A stretch of DNA of 5,150 nucleotides from the NCBI GenBank assembly GCA_958403605.1, contig CATXYA010000168.1, positions 1-5,150 on the forward strand. Reading direction: 5' to 3'. Shown here piece by piece: positions 1-5,106 of this stretch. Source of the stretch: an uncultured Oscillospiraceae bacterium. GTDB taxonomy: Bacteria > Bacillota > Clostridia > Oscillospirales > Ruminococcaceae. Every line of letters begins with the position of its first letter. Position 1 is the first letter of the stretch. Both the position numbers and the translations under genes were made by a program. The notes beneath the pieces are model-generated. The model had not been told where the DNA came from. It made no database searches and saw only the letters and a list, made by a program, of their open reading frames with translations.

Positions 1-1
1 A

Positions 2-20
2 AACTGGGCTTTGCCCAGTT
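2..20. repeat. Perfect 8-bp inverted repeat at the left edge
   Basis: AACTGGGC (2-9) and GCCCAGTT (13-20) are perfect inverted repeats around a TTT loop. It could be the end of a terminator for a gene outside the window, or an outer part of the repeat that follows. No T-tract follows it on the plus strand, and the minus-strand side is cut by the window edge, so its role cannot be decided here. Confidence 0.5.
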
Positions 21-30
21 CGGACAGCAC

Positions 31-86
31 CGCCTTCCCCCGGTGGGGGAAGGTGGCTGATGCGCAGCATCAGACGGATGAGGGGG
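31..86. repeat. Double-hairpin intergenic repeat (REP-like)
   Basis: Two hairpins stand side by side. The first pairs CCTTCCCCC (33-41) with GGGGGAAGG (45-53) over a GGT loop, and it extends by a G-T and a C-G pair to 31/55. The second pairs CTGATGC (57-63) with GCATCAG (67-73) over a GCA loop. A GACGGATGAGGGGG tail follows (73-86). From memory, this arrangement (a CCTTCCCC hairpin, a second hairpin of variable sequence, then GACGGATGAGG) recurs between genes in Oscillospiraceae genomes. The copy number cannot be seen from one window. It lies downstream of the minus-strand DUF5662 gene and might also help end transcription. Confidence 0.65.
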
Positions 87-157
87 CGCCCGCGGGCCTT
101 TCCTTCACCAGCAGCAGGACGGTCAACCGAAAATACGATTTGTAAAATCAGAAAAAA
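87..157. other. Non-coding stretch downstream of the DUF5662 gene
   Basis: No gene is visible here. The stretch holds a 10-bp palindrome, GCCCGCGGGC (88-97), and then an AT-rich part next to the DUF5662 stop codon. The AT-rich part has a weak 5-bp hairpin, GATTT (137-141) with AAATC (145-149). Read on the minus strand it is followed by GTATTTT, so it is only a poor candidate terminator for the DUF5662 gene. The stronger hairpins at 31-73 may do that job instead. Confidence 0.4.
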
Positions 158-691
158 TTATCCATTGCGTAAAACATCTTCGCGGATGTAGCGGAACAGC
201 GCCTCCTCGCCCTCGTCCTTCAGGGTCTCCAGCATCCGCTCCAGCAGGGCGCGGGTCTCGGGGTGCAGGAGGTAATGACCCCGCGCGTGCAGATAGTAAT
301 CGTAAGGGTCGCGGTCTGTATAGGCGTCCCCGCGGTACACCTTCGAGGCCGCCATGCGGTCGCACATCATCTCCACCACATAGCGGACGGGCATTTTCAT
401 GCCCGTCATGGCATGATCCCCGGCGGGGGAGTAATCGATCCAATATTCCAGATGATGCTTGTTGCGCCCCTTGTGGTGCAGCCAGGCGCTGGAATAGCCC
501 TTGTCCGTGCGCTCGGCGTCGTTGGGGCTGCGGTTGCCCTGGAAATATTTGGCCCCCACCCAAAATTCCACGGGGGAGTATTTCGACAGATCGTGCAGCA
601 GGCCCTGGCGGTACAGCCCCACCCGGAAGCAATGCTGCCGCACCAGGCGCTTGTGGCGGTTGATGGTGCGCAGGTGATCAAGGACGTGCAA
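158..691 (-). CDS. DUF5662 family protein, possible HD-like metal-binding protein
   Basis: A 177-residue soluble protein with no signal peptide or membrane segment, complete in length for the family as I recall it. Features I recognise from DUF5662 are an N-terminal helix with H13 and H20, the GLLHDLSKYSP block (residues 30-40, with H33-D34), WLHHKGRNKHH (70-80), and EMMCDRMAASK (107-117, with D111). The His and Asp residues, especially the H33-D34 pair, the two HH pairs and D111, look like an HD-type metal site. That is inference, and no reaction is known to me. The start is TTG at 689-691. CCTCCC at 700-705 reads GGGAGG on the coding strand, 8 nt before it, and the first residues already match the family. 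The gene diverges from the transporter gene and appears to be a single-gene unit. Confidence 0.85.
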   Translation of the reverse strand: MHVLDHLRTINRHKRLVRQHCFRVGLYRQGLLHDLSKYSPVEFWVGAKYFQGNRSPNDAERTDKGYSSAWLHHKGRNKHHLEYWIDYSPAGDHAMTGMKMPVRYVVEMMCDRMAASKVYRGDAYTDRDPYDYYLHARGHYLLHPETRALLERMLETLKDEGEEALFRYIREDVLRNG

Positions 692-699
692 GGCGCGCG

Positions 700-705
700 C
701 CTCCC
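700..705 (-). promoter_or_regulatory. Ribosome binding site supporting a TTG start
   Basis: The coding-strand sequence GGGAGG lies 8 nt before the TTG at 689-691. It decides the start of the DUF5662 gene, because no ATG lies at a suitable distance. Confidence 0.75.
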
Positions 706-750
706 TTCTTGGATGCCGCCGCAGGCAAAAAACGCCGGCGGGCTTTTCTT

Positions 751-779
751 AGTATACCGCGCCCGGCGCCGGGCGGCAA
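751..779 (-). promoter_or_regulatory. Promoter of the DUF5662 gene with palindromic spacer
   Basis: Read on the minus strand, TTGCCG (774-779) is followed after exactly 17 bp by TATACT (751-756). The -10 is good and the -35 is moderate. Transcription would start near 744, giving a leader of about 50 nt. The whole spacer is GC-rich and contains the 16-bp palindrome listed separately. Confidence 0.65.
760..775. promoter_or_regulatory. 16-bp perfect palindrome, candidate operator
   Basis: CGCCCGGCGCCGGGCG is a perfect palindrome lying between the -35 and -10 boxes of the minus-strand promoter, and overlapping the -35 by two bases. The -35 of the divergent plus-strand promoter begins 18 bp away. 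This is where a dimeric repressor or activator could bind. No regulator gene is present in the window, and GC-rich DNA makes chance palindromes more likely, so the operator role is inference. Confidence 0.4.
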
Positions 780-792
780 GAGAAAAGCGTGA

Positions 793-821
793 TTGCCAAA
801 GGCTGCTTTTTGTGATAATAT
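793..821 (+). promoter_or_regulatory. Promoter of the DMT transporter gene
   Basis: TTGCCA (793-798) is followed after 17 bp by TAATAT (816-821). A TG at 811-812 also gives an extended -10 reading with GATAAT (814-819). The AT-rich block around it stands out from the GC-rich surroundings. Transcription would start near 828, leaving a leader of about 80 nt. The promoter is back to back with the DUF5662 promoter, with the two -35 boxes 13 bp apart (780-792). Confidence 0.7.
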
Positions 822-860
822 ACTAGTTAAATCGCTATTTTTAATGCATAAGTGACAAAA

Positions 861-879
861 CGGCGGGGCGAAGCCGCCG
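861..879 (+). other. Hairpin in the transporter mRNA leader
   Basis: CGGCGG (861-866) pairs perfectly with CCGCCG (874-879) over a 7-nt loop. No T-tract follows, so it is not a terminator. It lies about 18 nt before the ribosome binding site and could affect mRNA stability or translation. I do not recognise it as a known riboswitch. Confidence 0.4.
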
Positions 880-897
880 CCGGAAAACGGGAATAAA

Positions 898-903
898 GAG
901 GGA
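898..903 (+). promoter_or_regulatory. Ribosome binding site supporting a CTG start
   Basis: GAGGGA lies 5 nt before CTG at 909-911. The next possible start, TTG at 924-926, is 20 nt away, which is too far. This placement argues for initiation at CTG. Confidence 0.6.
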
Positions 904-908
904 TCGAT

Positions 909-1817
909 CTGAAGAAAAATCAGTTGCGGGGCGGGGTGCTGCTGCTCATCACCGCCATGATCTGGGGCGCGGCCTTTGTGGCGCAGAGCGCGGGCATGGA
1001 ATACATCGGCCCCTTCACCTTCAACGGCATCCGCATGATGCTGGGCGGCCTGGTGCTGATGCCGTTCATCTGGCGCACGGCGCGCCGCCGGGCGCCGGAG
1101 GAAAAGCAGCGGGAGGACAAGCGTTCCCTGTGGTTGGGCGGGGTGCTGTGCGGCATTGCGCTGTTTGTAGGCTCTACCCTGCAGCAGATCGGCATCGCCG
1201 ACACCTCCGCGGGCAAAGCGGGGTTCATCACGGCCATGTACGTGGTGCTGGTGCCGCTGTGCGGCCTGGTGCTGGGCAAGCGGGAGACCTGGCTGCTGTG
1301 GGTCAGCGTGGGGCTGGCCTGTGTGGGCCTGTACCTGCTGTGTGTGCGGGAGACGGCCTCGCTGACAAAGGGCGACCTGATGGTGCTGCTGGGGGCGCTG
1401 GGCTTTACGGCGCACATCCTGCTCATCGATCATTTTTCGCCCAAGGCGGACGGTATCAAGCTGTCCTGCATCCAATTTCTGGTGTCCGGGGCGCTGGCGC
1501 TGTGCTTCATGGCCGCGCTGGAAACGCCCACCTGGGCCGCCGTCAAGGCCGCCGGGCTGCCGCTGCTGTACACGGGAGTCTTCTCCTGCGGCGTTGCCTA
1601 CACGCTGCAAATTTTGGGCCAGAAGGACACCGACCCCACGGTGGCGTCGCTGATCTTGTGCCTGGAATCCGTGTTTTCGGTGCTGTTCAGCTGGCTGCTG
1701 CTGGGCGAGCGCCTGTCCGCGGGTGAGCTGGCGGGCTGCGCGCTGATGTTCGCCGCCATTCTGATGGCGCAGTTCAGCGGCAAAAAAGAGAAAAAGCTTC
1801 CCGCAAAAGAGCCTTAA
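909..1817 (+). CDS. DMT (EamA) family transporter
   Basis: An inner-membrane transporter of the drug/metabolite superfamily, 302 residues, which is the usual length for ten helices in two EamA repeats. The first repeat begins with LITAMIWGAAFVAQ (13-26) and includes the LQQIGIADTSAGKAGFITAMY block (91-111), typical of the family. The second ends with SLILCLESVFSVLFSWLLLGE (247-267), the usual last-but-one helix with its GE. Charged linkers lie at 57-73 and at the tail (291-302). The substrate cannot be told from sequence; family members move amino acids, nucleotides, sugars or drugs. CTG at 909 is preferred over TTG at 924 because of the ribosome binding site. It also gives MKKNQLRGG, a normal positively charged N-terminus. 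The gene is a single transcription unit with its own promoter and terminator. Confidence 0.9.
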   Translation: MKKNQLRGGVLLLITAMIWGAAFVAQSAGMEYIGPFTFNGIRMMLGGLVLMPFIWRTARRRAPEEKQREDKRSLWLGGVLCGIALFVGSTLQQIGIADTSAGKAGFITAMYVVLVPLCGLVLGKRETWLLWVSVGLACVGLYLLCVRETASLTKGDLMVLLGALGFTAHILLIDHFSPKADGIKLSCIQFLVSGALALCFMAALETPTWAAVKAAGLPLLYTGVFSCGVAYTLQILGQKDTDPTVASLILCLESVFSVLFSWLLLGERLSAGELAGCALMFAAILMAQFSGKKEKKLPAKEP

Positions 1818-1829
1818 CAAGGCTCTTTT
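1805..1829 (+). terminator. Intrinsic terminator overlapping the transporter stop codon
   Basis: A perfect 11-bp stem, AAAAGAGCCTT (1805-1815) with AAGGCTCTTTT (1819-1829), has an AAC loop. The TAA stop (1815-1817) lies in the stem and loop, so the last codons of the gene double as the terminator arm. The T-run is inside the right arm and is followed by ACATTTTATT, which is weaker than a classic tail. Confidence 0.75.
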
Positions 1830-1850
1830 ACATTTTATTGGGTTCTTTGG

Positions 1851-1879
1851 TTGTATTTTGTCCGGGAACCTACTAAAAT
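1851..1879 (+). promoter_or_regulatory. Weak candidate promoter for the pilin-like gene
   Basis: TTGTAT (1851-1856) lies 17 bp before TAAAAT (1874-1879). The -10 matches the consensus at five of six positions, the -35 only in its TTG. It lies just after the upstream terminator and 40 nt before the pilin start codon, which is where a promoter is expected. Confidence 0.4.
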
Positions 1880-1918
1880 GAAAACAATATTCGACAATGG
1901 GAAAGGAGGCGGCGGAGC

Positions 1919-2779
1919 ATGTGTAAAAAAAACAAAAGGCAGGGCTTTACCTTGATCGAGCTCATCATCGTGCTGGTCATCATGGCCATCCTGGCCGCCG
2001 CCGGCATCCCCACCTTTATGGGCTATCTCGACAAGACGAAGAGCACCATCTGTGAATCGCAGAAGGGCCAGATGCGCCGTGAGCTGACGGCCCTGGAGTT
2101 CAGCGAGACCCAGGGCGGTTCCCGCAAGCTGGACGATGCGGAGCTGCAAGAGCTGGCGAAGGGGCTGAGCTACGTCTGCCAGCAGGGCGGCAACTACAGC
2201 GTCGCCCGCGGCACCGACGGCACGGTGCTGGTGCTGTGCAGCGTCCACGACGCGCAGTACCATTATAATATGAACGATTTGATCAGCAGCATCATGGGCC
2301 GGGGCGATGCGGGGGCCGCTTCCAAGAAAAATGTTTTAGGGTATTTGACAGGCCCGGATAAGAAAATAGATTCCACCTCGCCCAATGGCACCAGGACGAA
2401 GGCGATCGATGCGGCGCTGAAAAAATTTGGCCATGACCTGGGCACCAACGGCATCCAAAGCTGGATGATGCAGGGCCAAAACGGCAACAGCCCGGATAGC
2501 GAAGAAAACAAGTATCTTCTTTATTGGTCCACCGTCGATATCACCAAGGTCAAAGTTGGCACTTGGGTGAAGGTGATCCGCTACAATTCCAAAAGCGGAG
2601 AATACGAAGCGGGCTACGCGCAAGTGGGCAAAACGACGCTGAACGAAAGCGGCGGCGCCACTTACAACACCTTTGGCAATACCCAGGCCTCGCCGGCCTA
2701 TCAAAGAACCGGGGATGTTGCGCGGAGCTATCGAGAGATCGTCGGCACCTTTGCCTCTCTGCCGGATACCAAGTCATAA
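1919..2779 (+). CDS. Type IV pilin-like protein with prepilin cleavage signal
   Basis: A 286-residue protein with a classic type III prepilin signal. A short basic leader, MCKKNKRQG, precedes FTLIE, so a prepilin peptidase would cut after G9, and the key glutamate is E14 (mature position 5). The hydrophobic helix runs to about residue 31. C87 and C107 sit in a YVCQQGGNY...LVLCSVH pattern (85-110), which I know from Gram-positive pilins and pseudopilins as a C-x-GG-x-Y...CS-x-H loop, probably a disulfide. Residues from about 130 onward are rich in Gly, Ser, Asn and Thr, and I do not recognise them. The ribosome binding site AAAGGAGG (1902-1909) is strong and 9 nt from ATG. No assembly ATPase, membrane platform or prepilin peptidase is present here, so it is an orphan whose machinery must be elsewhere. 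It could be a pilus subunit, a competence pseudopilin or a surface adhesin. Confidence 0.85.
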   Translation: MCKKNKRQGFTLIELIIVLVIMAILAAAGIPTFMGYLDKTKSTICESQKGQMRRELTALEFSETQGGSRKLDDAELQELAKGLSYVCQQGGNYSVARGTDGTVLVLCSVHDAQYHYNMNDLISSIMGRGDAGAASKKNVLGYLTGPDKKIDSTSPNGTRTKAIDAALKKFGHDLGTNGIQSWMMQGQNGNSPDSEENKYLLYWSTVDITKVKVGTWVKVIRYNSKSGEYEAGYAQVGKTTLNESGGATYNTFGNTQASPAYQRTGDVARSYREIVGTFASLPDTKS

Positions 2780-2830
2780 GACGATGGAAAAGACGGGGCG
2801 CACACGAATCTTTGTATTCCTACAAACAAA

Positions 2831-2860
2831 AAAAGGACGCGTTTTGCAACGCGTCCTTTT
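2831..2860. terminator. Bidirectional terminator between two convergent genes
   Basis: A perfect 13-bp stem, AAAAGGACGCGTT (2831-2843) with AACGCGTCCTTTT (2848-2860), has a 4-nt loop. On the plus strand it runs on into CTTTAT and serves the pilin gene, which ends 51 nt earlier. On the minus strand it is followed by more T residues (the complement of the A-run at 2824-2830) and serves the C39-like gene, whose stop is only 2 nt away. Confidence 0.9.
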
Positions 2861-2862
2861 CT

Positions 2863-4122
2863 TTATACCGTGATCTGCGCCACCACTGTGCTGCCGCCGC
2901 CGATGAGGTACACCGTCAGGCGGGTGCCAGGGGTGAACGCTGCGGGGTCCAGCGTCAGGTTGCCCGTCTCGGAGATGGCCAGCGCGCAAAAACGCTTGTG
3001 TGCCGTGGTGGCATAGGCGCAGCCATCAGGCACCGTGCAGCGGGCGCACAGCGCACCCGGCAGGGCGGGCAGGCTTTTGCGCTCGCCCCGCACATAGACC
3101 TCATATTCGCCCAGCAGCTCCGCCGGGCGCAGTTCTCCGGCCACGCGCTCGGGGCCGGGGTCGCTGCGGGTGCGGTCCGTCTGGTGCAGCAGCAGGGCCT
3201 TGCCCGTCCACTGGCCGCAGAAGCTTTCCAGCGGGACCATCTGTTCCGCCTCGCTGTCGCTGGAAGCGGCGGGATCGTTCACCAGCACCTGCTCCGCGCC
3301 TTCGGGATCGGTGTCAAAACCGCGCACCACCGCCCAGCGGGAACCGTCGGCCCCCTCCAGGCGCACGGCGCAGGCGCAGCCGTTTTTGATCTCATGCTTT
3401 AACCCGGCAATGTCGGGATAGGCAAAATAGCACTCGTAGCCAAAGCAGCCCGCATAGGCGGGCACATAGCCGGGATCCACCGCGCTGCGCGCTTCATTGA
3501 GGCAGGCGTAAACGGCCTCCTCGGGTAGCAGGTCCTCGCCCCAGCGGTTCATCAGCATGACGGCGCACAGCGCACAGTCCGCCTTTTGCGCCACCAGCGG
3601 GTCGCGTCCCTGCCGCGCATAAGCGGGCACAGGGATGCAGCGGTGGTAGAGAGGCACGCCGTCATCGTCCGCCGCGTCGGGCGTGTGCAGCGCCGCGCTG
3701 ACGAGATAAAGGCGGGGGCTCTCCCCGGTGTCGTTGGCATGCAGCACGGCCCGCAGCTGGAACGCCGTGGCCTTGCCCTGCAAAAGGCGCACCGCACCGC
3801 CGTGCACCTTGGCCAGCGCATCCTCCGTCACCTTGCCCGCCCGGCGGCCATCGGGGCTCCAGGAGCCGCAGTCCAGCCAGGCGGACCAGGTTTCTCCCAC
3901 CTGTATCCGGGCAAACAACTGCACCGCCGTGCCGGTGGGCAGGGCGGCGTTCCAGCTGGGGGCCAGGCGGTCAAAGGGCGGGGCGGGCGTCTCGGCGCTC
4001 CAATACTGCCCGGCGTAGCAGTCCTCGCCCAAAACCAGAGCGTCTTCCTGCCACACCAAGTCCTCCAGCGCGCCGCTGGACAAGGCCGCTTGGCTGCGAA
4101 ACAAAAAAGTCTTTCCGGCCAT
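2863..4122 (-). CDS. C39-peptidase-like protein, probably catalytically altered
   Basis: A 419-residue protein with no signal peptide or membrane helix, so probably cytoplasmic. Residues about 50-147 match, from memory, the beta-rich N-terminal part of peptidase C39-like family proteins: SWNAALPTGTAVQLFARI (56-73), then TWSAWLDCGSWSP (78-90), then FQLRAVLHAN (121-130). Residues about 175-313 resemble the C39-type papain-like domain. MLMNRWG (189-195) sits at the end of the catalytic helix, AYAGCFGYECYFAY (222-235) follows, then WAVVRGFD (263-270) and VNDPAAS (281-287). The active-site His expected before VVRGF is W263, and the active-site Cys position reads D182, with C183 one place off. The last 90 residues hold a Cys cluster (C359, C362, C368, C379) and a beta-rich end that I do not recognise. 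The start is ATG, with GGGAG (4128-4132) 5 nt before it. Binding or pseudoenzyme roles are possible. Confidence 0.7.
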   Translation of the reverse strand: MAGKTFLFRSQAALSSGALEDLVWQEDALVLGEDCYAGQYWSAETPAPPFDRLAPSWNAALPTGTAVQLFARIQVGETWSAWLDCGSWSPDGRRAGKVTEDALAKVHGGAVRLLQGKATAFQLRAVLHANDTGESPRLYLVSAALHTPDAADDDGVPLYHRCIPVPAYARQGRDPLVAQKADCALCAVMLMNRWGEDLLPEEAVYACLNEARSAVDPGYVPAYAGCFGYECYFAYPDIAGLKHEIKNGCACAVRLEGADGSRWAVVRGFDTDPEGAEQVLVNDPAASSDSEAEQMVPLESFCGQWTGKALLLHQTDRTRSDPGPERVAGELRPAELLGEYEVYVRGERKSLPALPGALCARCTVPDGCAYATTAHKRFCALAISETGNLTLDPAAFTPGTRLTVYLIGGGSTVVAQITV

Positions 4123-4191
4123 AAAAACTCCCGTCTGTTCGTTCCGCGCACCAAAAAACGCGGAGAAAAGTCCTTTTTCAATAATAGAAAT

Positions 4192-4220
4192 ATCTTAGCG
4201 CACAGCCTGGAAAAAGTCAA
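4192..4220 (-). promoter_or_regulatory. Promoter of the C39-like gene
   Basis: Read on the minus strand, TTGACT (4215-4220) is followed after exactly 17 bp by TAAGAT (4192-4197). This is the best -35 in the window. Transcription would begin near 4185, giving a leader of about 60 nt. That leader holds a small hairpin, CCGCG (4144-4148) with CGCGG (4159-4163). Confidence 0.75.
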
Positions 4221-4267
4221 GTAAGGCACGCCCACGCCCGCCGCCGCATGTACTGGTTAACAGGGCG

Positions 4268-4280
4268 AAAGGAGAGGAAG
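4268..4280 (+). promoter_or_regulatory. Ribosome binding site deciding the ZIP start
   Basis: AAAGGAG (4268-4274) runs into AGAGGA (4273-4278), the latter 8 nt before ATG at 4287. An upstream in-frame ATG at 4248 has only GC-rich CCGCCGC before it and would place this site inside the gene, so 4287 is the likely start. Confidence 0.8.
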
Positions 4281-4286
4281 CGAGCG

Positions 4287-5021
4287 ATGAACGGATGGGT
4301 ATTGGCGGCAGTGGGGACCGGATTCACCTTTTTAGCCACCACGATCGGCGCGGCGGTGGTGTTTTTTTCCAAGGAAGAGAGTGCGGAAGCCTGGGACGGC
4401 GGGTCCTCTGGCTTTGCGGCGGGCGTGATGGTGGCGGCTTCGGTGTGGAGCCTGCTGCTGCCCGCCATCGAAATGGCGGGGCCGAACGGCTGGGTGCCCG
4501 CGCTGGGCGGCATTTGGGGCGGGGCGCTGTTTTTGTTCCTGCTGGAGACGCTGCCGCGCAAAAAGTACGGCGGCACCCAGCTGTTCATTCTGGCCGTCAC
4601 CATGCACAATATCCCCGAGGGGATGGCCGTGGGCCTGGCCTGTGCGCTGGCCGCCACGGGCGACGGCATGTCCGCCGCCGGGGCCATGACTTTGGCGCTG
4701 GGCATCGGCATCCAAAATCTGCCGGAGGGCGCGGCGGTCAGCCTGCCGCTGCGCCGGGAGGGGCGCGGCAAGCTGCGCAGCTTCGGCGGCGGCGTGCTCT
4801 CGGGCGCGGTGGAACCCGTCGGCGGCATGCTGGCGGTCTTTGCGGCGGGCTTTTTCCGCCCGCTGATGCCGGTGCTGCTCAGCTTTGCCGCGGGCGCCAT
4901 GCTGTACGCCATCGCCGGGGAGCTGCTGCCCGGCGCCGTGCGCCAGGCACCCCGCGCCGCAGTTTTCGGCTTCCTGGCGGGTTTTTCCATCATGATGGCG
5001 CTGGACGTGGCGCTGGGCTGA
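4287..5021 (+). CDS. ZIP family divalent metal transporter (GufA-like)
   Basis: A 244-residue membrane protein of the Zrt/Irt-like (ZIP) family, which moves zinc and sometimes iron, manganese or other divalent metals across the inner membrane. The two signature helices are clear. MHNIPEGMAVGLA (106-118) carries metal-site residues H107, N108 and E111. IQNLPEGAAVSLP (142-154) carries Q143, N144 and E147. Having Gln rather than His at the start of the second motif is what I remember from the GufA-like branch, as opposed to ZupT. Other helices fit the usual eight-segment plan, including SGFAAGVMVAASVWSLLLPAIE (41-62) and AGAMLYAIAGELLPGA (202-217, with E212). The His-rich loop of many ZIP proteins is missing; the loop at 29-42 is acidic instead. 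No metal-regulator box was recognised upstream, and I see no clear promoter on this strand. Confidence 0.9.
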   Translation: MNGWVLAAVGTGFTFLATTIGAAVVFFSKEESAEAWDGGSSGFAAGVMVAASVWSLLLPAIEMAGPNGWVPALGGIWGGALFLFLLETLPRKKYGGTQLFILAVTMHNIPEGMAVGLACALAATGDGMSAAGAMTLALGIGIQNLPEGAAVSLPLRREGRGKLRSFGGGVLSGAVEPVGGMLAVFAAGFFRPLMPVLLSFAAGAMLYAIAGELLPGAVRQAPRAAVFGFLAGFSIMMALDVALG

Positions 5022-5024
5022 ACC

Positions 5025-5047
5025 TTTTTATTGCTGCGCAATAAAAA
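5025..5047. repeat. AT-rich hairpin just after the ZIP gene
   Basis: TTTTTATTGC (5025-5034) and GCAATAAAAA (5038-5047) form a perfect 10-bp inverted repeat around TGC, starting 3 bases after the stop codon. Neither strand has a T-tract on the proper side, so it is not a standard terminator. It may protect the mRNA end or belong to the structured element that follows. Confidence 0.55.
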
Positions 5048-5064
5048 AACCTATCTCGATGGCC

Positions 5065-5084
5065 GTGGGCTAAGGATGGCCCAC
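5065..5084. repeat. GC-rich hairpin in the right-end structured region
   Basis: GTGGGC (5065-5070) pairs with GCCCAC (5079-5084) over an 8-nt loop. GATGGCC occurs twice, at 5058-5064 and 5075-5081. No T-tract follows. Confidence 0.5.
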
Positions 5085-5106
5085 AGAATAGCCAAGGCTA
5101 TTTTTT
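5085..5106 (+). terminator. Probable terminator for the ZIP gene
   Basis: AATAGC (5087-5092) pairs with GCTATT (5097-5102) over CAAG. The stem extends outward by a G-T and an A-T pair, and a T-run (5101-5106) follows at once. This is the only T-tailed hairpin downstream of the ZIP gene on its strand, about 65 nt after the stop. It could also end a short leader RNA of a gene beyond the window. Confidence 0.6.

Noticed and set aside
31..73. CRISPR array reading of the left-edge repeats
   Set aside because: There are only two unlike hairpins, with no regularly spaced identical repeats or spacers.
716..750. Possible terminator CCGCCG...CGGCGG followed by GCTTTTCTT
   Set aside because: The stem is only 6 bp with a 14-nt loop, it points along the plus strand where no gene ends, and it lies in the leader of the DUF5662 gene.
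678..1820. Long minus-strand open frame of 380 codons across the transporter gene
   Set aside because: It is antisense to a clear ten-helix transporter. Its protein is Gln-, His- and Arg-rich low-complexity sequence with no family features, as expected from the reverse strand of GC-rich DNA.
2524..3402. Plus-strand open frame running from inside the pilin gene into the C39-like gene
   Set aside because: It crosses a strong bidirectional terminator and overlaps two better genes, and it shows no ribosome binding site or domain.
4123..4247. Plus-strand promoter for the ZIP gene
   Set aside because: AT-rich segments exist, but I could not find -35 and -10 boxes with acceptable spacing. The clear boxes there belong to the minus strand.
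4248..4286. Upstream ATG extension of the ZIP protein by 13 residues
   Set aside because: No ribosome binding site precedes 4248, while a good one lies inside this extension just before ATG 4287.
4217..5041. Minus-strand open frame of 274 codons opposite the ZIP gene
   Set aside because: Its product is Pro-, Ser- and Ala-rich with no recognisable domain, and the plus-strand frame carries both ZIP signature motifs.
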